A stretch of DNA of 7,896 bases from Pseudomonadota bacterium (GTDB taxonomy: Bacteria > Myxococcota > Myxococcia > Myxococcales > Anaeromyxobacteraceae). The stretch lies in NCBI GenBank assembly GCA_023428085.1, contig JAEYZK010000236.1, forward strand, positions 1 to 7,896, in the 5' to 3' direction. Shown here piece after piece: positions 7,086-7,896 of the stretch (the stretch's first letter is position 1; each line of letters opens with the position of its first letter). The notes below the pieces were generated by a model that did not search any database, had not been told where the DNA came from, and worked only from the letters and a program-made list of their open reading frames with translations. Position numbers and translations under genes: made by a program.

Positions 7086-7896
7086 ATGAACGCCCCATCG
7101 CCCCGCCAGATCCGCTCCCGCCCGCCGCTCGTCACCGTCGATCGCATCGCCGTGCGCGAGGGCGATCGCGAGCTGTTCGCGGACACCTCCTGGACGCTCC
7201 GCCAGGGCGAGCACTGGGCGCTCCTGGGGCCCAGCGGCGCCGGGAAGTCGGTGCTCGCCGCGGCGCTCTGCGGGCAGGTCCCGCTCGCGCGGGGCACCAT
7301 CCGCTACCACTTCCTCGACGGCGCGGAGGCGCGCGACGCGCGCTGGGGCTGGTTCGCGCGGGGCAGCGTGGTCCGGGTGGCGGGGGAGGACCGGCGGCGG
7401 CTCGCGGACCGCCACAGCCCGTACCAGCAGGCGCGCTGGAACGCGAGCGAGGCCGGGACGGGCGACACCGTCGGGGCGCTCCTCTCGCGCCTGTCGGTCG
7501 AGGCGCTCAACCCGTACGAGGTCCTCCCGCCCGCGCGCGACGAGGGCGCCTACGAGGTGCGGCGGGCGCGCACCGTCGCGCTCTTCGGCCTCGCGCCGCT
7601 CCTCGAGCGGCGCGTGCTCCAGCTCTCGAACGGGGAGACGCAGAAGCTCCTCCTCGCGCGCGCGGTGCTGCGCGCGCCGCGGCTGCTCGTGCTCGACGAT
7701 CCCCTCGCCGGCCTCGACGCGCAGGCCCGCGGGCAGGTGCGCGCGGCCCTCGACGAGCTCGCGGGGGGCGGGATGCACCTCGTCGTCGTGACGCCGCGGC
7801 CCGAGGACCTCCCCGCGTGCGTCGATCGCGTGCTCCTCGTGCGCGACCACCGGGTGGCGGCCGCGGGCAGCCGTCGCGCCCTCGTGCGGGCGCGCC
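7086..7896 (+). CDS. ModF-like ABC transporter ATPase, 3'-truncated by the window edge
   Basis: The first 270 codons of an ATP-binding protein; the frame is open at the window end. Walker A is GPSGAGKS (48-55), the signature motif is LSNGE (180-184) in QLSNGETQKLLLARAVL, and Walker B is LLVLDDP (D204) followed by the D-loop GLD (209-211). The position of the catalytic Glu after Walker B is D205, and the switch-His position reads TPR (236-238), so two normally conserved catalytic residues are changed. The insert between Walker A and signature (GEDRRRLADRHSPYQQARWN) and the LSNGE form resemble the first half of E. coli ModF, a tandem ABC protein of the molybdate region with unclear function. 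A second ABC half may therefore follow beyond the edge. No hydrophobic partner gene is in the window. The ATG is chosen by position only, since a hairpin replaces the ribosome site. Family certain; ModF subgroup probable. Confidence 0.88.
   Translation, partial: MNAPSPRQIRSRPPLVTVDRIAVREGDRELFADTSWTLRQGEHWALLGPSGAGKSVLAAALCGQVPLARGTIRYHFLDGAEARDARWGWFARGSVVRVAGEDRRRLADRHSPYQQARWNASEAGTGDTVGALLSRLSVEALNPYEVLPPARDEGAYEVRRARTVALFGLAPLLERRVLQLSNGETQKLLLARAVLRAPRLLVLDDPLAGLDAQARGQVRAALDELAGGGMHLVVVTPRPEDLPACVDRVLLVRDHRVAAAGSRRALVRAR

Noticed and set aside
6990..7850. N-terminal extension of the glycosyltransferase frame up to 7850
   Set aside because: These 287 codons lie opposite the ABC ATPase, which has all the ABC motifs. 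The extension is charged and low-complexity, unlike GT39 proteins.

Overview
The window is very GC-rich, with G or C at almost every third codon position, few AT-rich patches and long spurious antisense frames. It looks like chromosomal DNA of a high-GC Gram-negative bacterium. Genes for an ExbB-ExbD-TonB type energy transducer and for a periplasm-facing lipid-linked sugar transferase imply an outer membrane. The composition and protein style fit a myxobacterial relative such as Anaeromyxobacter, but that placement is inference and was not tested by any search.

Layout. Positions 1-1240 (minus strand) hold a compact exbB-exbD-tonB operon; tonB runs off the left edge. ExbB and ExbD have good ribosome sites, and exbD and tonB overlap by a stop/start GTGA. 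Positions 1241-1433 hold the exbB leader and a hairpin beyond the upstream gene. Positions 1434-2687 (minus) encode a complete Ste24-like M48 membrane metalloprotease. It is divergent from miaB (about 2768-4153, plus), the tRNA methylthiotransferase gene. A Gfo/Idh/MocA oxidoreductase follows on the same strand (4208-5245). It converges on a minus-strand GT39/ArnT-like membrane glycosyltransferase (5283-6989), and the 37-bp gap between them is almost entirely a hexanucleotide tandem repeat. Divergent from the glycosyltransferase, a ModF-like ABC ATPase starts at 7086 (plus) and runs off the right edge.

How the genes work together. Only exbB-exbD-tonB form a clear functional unit: a proton-driven motor that energises outer-membrane transport. 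The other genes are independent: membrane proteolysis, tRNA modification, sugar or polyol redox, envelope glycosylation and an ATPase of unknown substrate.

No mobile elements, CRISPR arrays, rRNA or tRNA genes were seen, and no clearly novel system. The most notable items are non-canonical ABC ATPase residues (Asp in place of the catalytic Glu, no switch His), a perfect hairpin abutting that gene's start codon, a Tyr-for-His change in the oxidoreductase, the convergent-gap microsatellite, and possible leaderless starts for miaB and the protease.
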